A program made the position numbers and the translations under genes. The notes beneath the pieces are model-generated. The model made no database searches. It was not told where the DNA came from and saw only the letters and a program-made list of their open reading frames with translations. From Lachnospiraceae bacterium (lineage in GTDB: Bacteria; Bacillota; Clostridia; Lachnospirales; Lachnospiraceae), in contig JAFZWG010000044.1 in the NCBI GenBank assembly GCA_017617395.1, positions 1 through 32,261 on the forward strand: 32,261 bases of DNA, read 5' to 3'. This document shows, piece after piece, positions 30,499 through 32,261 of this stretch (its first letter is position 1; the number at the start of each line of letters is the position of its first letter).

Positions 30499-30514
30499 CA
30501 TTTGCCGAATATGA

Positions 30515-30546
30515 CCCCGTCCGGCGGGGCGACACCCTCGGGTGTC
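30515..30546 (+). other. Tandem hairpins before prs
   Basis: CCCCG-TCCGG-CGGGG (30515-30529) and GACACC-CTCG-GGTGTC (30531-30546) lie in the 87-bp gap between the loader gene and prs. No T tract follows, so they are not a standard terminator. They may separate or stabilise the two messages. Confidence 0.45.
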
Positions 30547-30585
30547 AGTGGCCGGTTCTCATAAACCCAGATACGGAGGATTTCT

Positions 30586-31767
30586 ATGTCACAGGAAGAC
30601 AAGTTTGTTGACAGCAGTTCCTTTGCTCCTTTGGGCATCATCGCCCTCGAGAGCAGCAAATCCATCGGTAAGAGGGTCGATGACTACATCGCATCCTGGC
30701 GCAATGCCCGCGAGCACAAGTTCCTCGACGAGCCCGGCTACGACACGTACCGGCGCGACACCTACCTGATCGAAACCCGTTGCCCCCGGTTCGGTACCGG
30801 CGAGGCCAAGGGCATCATCGGCGAGACCATTCGGGGAATGGACATCTACATTCTCGTGGACGTGTGCAACTACAGTCTCACCTACACGGTGTGCGGACAG
30901 CAGAATCACATGTCGCCGGACGATCATTTTGCGGACGTAAAGCGCGTTATCGCCGCTCTGAGCGGTAAGGCCCGCCGCATCACGGTCATCATGCCGTTCC
31001 TCTATGAGAGCCGCCAGCACAAGCGCTCCGCACGCGAGTCGCTCGACTGCGCCGTCGCTCTGCAGGAGCTCACGAACCTGGGCGTTGAGTCGGTGATCAC
31101 CTTCGACGCGCACGACCCCAGAGTTCAGAATGCAATCCCGATCAAGTCCTTCGAGAACGTGCAGCCGACCTACCAGTTCATCAAGGCGCTGCTTCGCAAC
31201 GTTCCCGACATCGAGTTTGACTGCAAGCATCTCATGCTCATCAGCCCCGACGAGGGCGCCATGGGCCGCGCGGTTTATTTTGCGACCGTCGTCGGAACCG
31301 AGATGGGTATGTTCTATAAGCGCCGCGACTACTCCACCATCGTGGACGGCCGCAACCCGATCGTCGCTCACGAATTCCTCGGCACGGACGTCAAGGGCAA
31401 GGACGTGATCATCATCGACGATATGATCTCCTCCGGCGAGAGCATGCTTGACGTCGCAAAGGAGCTCAAGAAGAGAAATGCCGGCCGCATCTTCGTGTGC
31501 GCGACCTTCGGCCTCTTCACAAACGGCCTCGCCGCCTTCGACAAGGCTTATGAGAACGGCCTGATCTACCGCGTGGTTACGACGAACCTCGTATACCAGA
31601 CTCCCGAGCTTCTCTCGCGCGAGTGGTACATCACCGCCGACATGAGCAAATACATTGCTCTGTTGATCGACTCCCTCAACCACGACGCGTCGATCAGCGA
31701 GTACCTCGACCCGACCGAGCGCATCCACAGAATCCTGGAGCGCAAGAGAAAGGGTGAGACGATATAG
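30586..31767 (+). CDS. prs: Ribose-phosphate pyrophosphokinase (long clostridial form)
   Basis: The enzyme makes PRPP from ribose-5-phosphate and ATP for nucleotide, NAD, histidine and tryptophan synthesis. At 393 residues it is ~75 longer than the classical ~315-residue enzyme. It keeps the flexible-loop/ATP segment Y-E-S-R-Q-H-K-R, the F-D-A-H-D-P metal site and the PRPP loop V-I-I-I-D-D-M-I-S-S-G-E-S-M. Extra sequence lies at the N-terminus (~1-75) and between the two halves. The ATG at 30586 has an ACGGAGGA site. Confidence 0.93.
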   Translation: MSQEDKFVDSSSFAPLGIIALESSKSIGKRVDDYIASWRNAREHKFLDEPGYDTYRRDTYLIETRCPRFGTGEAKGIIGETIRGMDIYILVDVCNYSLTYTVCGQQNHMSPDDHFADVKRVIAALSGKARRITVIMPFLYESRQHKRSARESLDCAVALQELTNLGVESVITFDAHDPRVQNAIPIKSFENVQPTYQFIKALLRNVPDIEFDCKHLMLISPDEGAMGRAVYFATVVGTEMGMFYKRRDYSTIVDGRNPIVAHEFLGTDVKGKDVIIIDDMISSGESMLDVAKELKKRNAGRIFVCATFGLFTNGLAAFDKAYENGLIYRVVTTNLVYQTPELLSREWYITADMSKYIALLIDSLNHDASISEYLDPTERIHRILERKRKGETI

Positions 31768-31924
31768 GCGAACGAACCTGTATCCGCACAGTATCCTCAA
31801 AACCCAAAACCACTTCGGACAAGGGCACTGAAGGCCGCCTGCGGATCACGTTCTACCGGAGCAAGAACGTCAGCAACAGGTAATACTCTGATTAACATCA
31901 ACGCCCCCGCTGTGATCAGCGATA
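31768..31924. other. Non-coding gap between prs and the insertion sequence
   Basis: No start, promoter or terminator with a T tract was found. One frame is open from the prs 3' end to a TAA at ~31881 and ends in R-L-R-I-T-F-Y-R-S-K-N-V-S-N-R. It has no start codon and could be chance or a decayed gene end. Confidence 0.4.
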
Positions 31925-32261
31925 TGTACCCAGAATCCTGAACACATTATCTATGATCAGCCGAAACACATGGATGCTTCCCTGTATCTTGCAGGGGACA
32001 TCCATTTTGTTTTCGCCTGGATCCGCTCGTTGTTGTAGTAATCTATGTATTCTTTCAGGGAGGTTGCAAAGGCTTCGAAAGTCGGATACTCCTTCTCGTA
32101 GCCGTAATACAGTTCGTTCTTTAACCGTCCGAAGAACGTCTCCATGATGCAGTTATCATAACAGTTCCCTTTTCGAGACATCGACTGAATGATTCCGTGT
32201 TCTTTCAGCGCGTACTGGTACGATGTGTGCTGGTATTGCCACCCCTGATCCGAATGAAAGA
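31925..32261 (-). mobile_element. IS3-family (IS150-like) insertion sequence, right end, cut by window edge
   Basis: The element includes the transposase end and a short tail. Its outer boundary is placed at 31925, where the plus strand reads TGTACCCAGAATCCTGAAC, fitting a TG...CA terminal repeat of the IS3 family. The other end and any target duplication are outside the window, so the boundary is tentative. Confidence 0.65.
31957..32261 (-). CDS. IS3-family transposase OrfB, C-terminal part
   Basis: About 100 C-terminal residues of an rve-type integrase-core transposase are visible; the 5' part lies beyond the window. H-S-D-Q-G carries the second catalytic Asp, and M-E-T-F-F-G-R-L-K-N-E carries the catalytic Glu of the DDE triad. 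The typical Y-I-D-Y-Y-N-N-E-R ending precedes M-S-P-A-R-Y-R. The visible frame is intact, so the copy may be active. Confidence 0.93.
   Translation of the reverse strand, partial: FHSDQGWQYQHTSYQYALKEHGIIQSMSRKGNCYDNCIMETFFGRLKNELYYGYEKEYPTFEAFATSLKEYIDYYNNERIQAKTKWMSPARYREASMCFG

Noticed and set aside
30499..30585. PRPP or guanidine-type riboswitch before prs
   Set aside because: Only two simple hairpins are present, without ykkC-type conserved sequences or a terminator.
30589..31800. 403-codon minus-strand frame opposite prs
   Set aside because: Antisense shadow of a conserved enzyme gene.

Overview
The window looks like chromosomal DNA of a fairly GC-rich anaerobic Bacillota of class Clostridia, most likely Lachnospiraceae or a close relative. 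The family is inferred from gene content: the glgC-glgD pair, murC next to a DnaD-domain gene and a dnaC-type gene, a long ~393-residue Prs, an ECF vitamin transporter, a free-standing MetH activation protein, and Gram-positive promoters rich in extended -10 elements (TGC-TATAAT). No rRNA, tRNA or CRISPR array was seen. The right edge cuts an IS3-family element and the left edge cuts metH.

Left part (1-9.9 kb, minus strand). metF, a separate MetH-activation protein and metH form a methionine/one-carbon unit. Upstream is an AT-richer gene for a 1330-residue secreted repeat protein. Its leader carries a strong promoter, a c-di-GMP-I-type (GEMM) aptamer and an overlapping intrinsic terminator arranged like an ON switch. 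Next come an orphan lipoprotein gene with a structured 5' leader and a short cobalamin-independent methionine synthase homologue (YxjG/YxjH type). The latter diverges from a LysR regulator gene, with operator-like repeats between them.

Middle (10-17.3 kb). An ECF sigma factor and a membrane-anchored candidate anti-sigma factor (plus strand) converge on mnmA (minus strand) at a shared terminator. An ATPase plus FtsX-type permease (minus strand) is preceded by a consensus promoter with a palindromic operator. Upstream of that lies a complete yybP-ykoY (Mn2+) riboswitch with its own promoter.

Vitamin region (17.3-23.8 kb, plus strand). A promoter and a long structured leader, which I read as a divergent cobalamin riboswitch ending in a terminator, precede ecfT, a fused double-ATPase ecfA and an S component of CbrT type. 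Two secreted or surface proteins with transcobalamin-like (DUF4430) domains follow. One of them joins an alpha/alpha toroid to DUF4430, the plan of intrinsic factor and transcobalamin. Together these suggest a corrinoid capture-and-uptake locus, which would supply the B12-dependent MetH encoded in the same window.

Right part (23.8-32.3 kb). glgC-glgD (minus strand, glycogen synthesis) diverges from murC (plus strand). Downstream of murC is a cluster of DnaA boxes, two of which form the murC terminator hairpin. It sits before the dnaD-like and dnaC-like replication genes, which are followed by prs and the end of an IS3-family insertion sequence.
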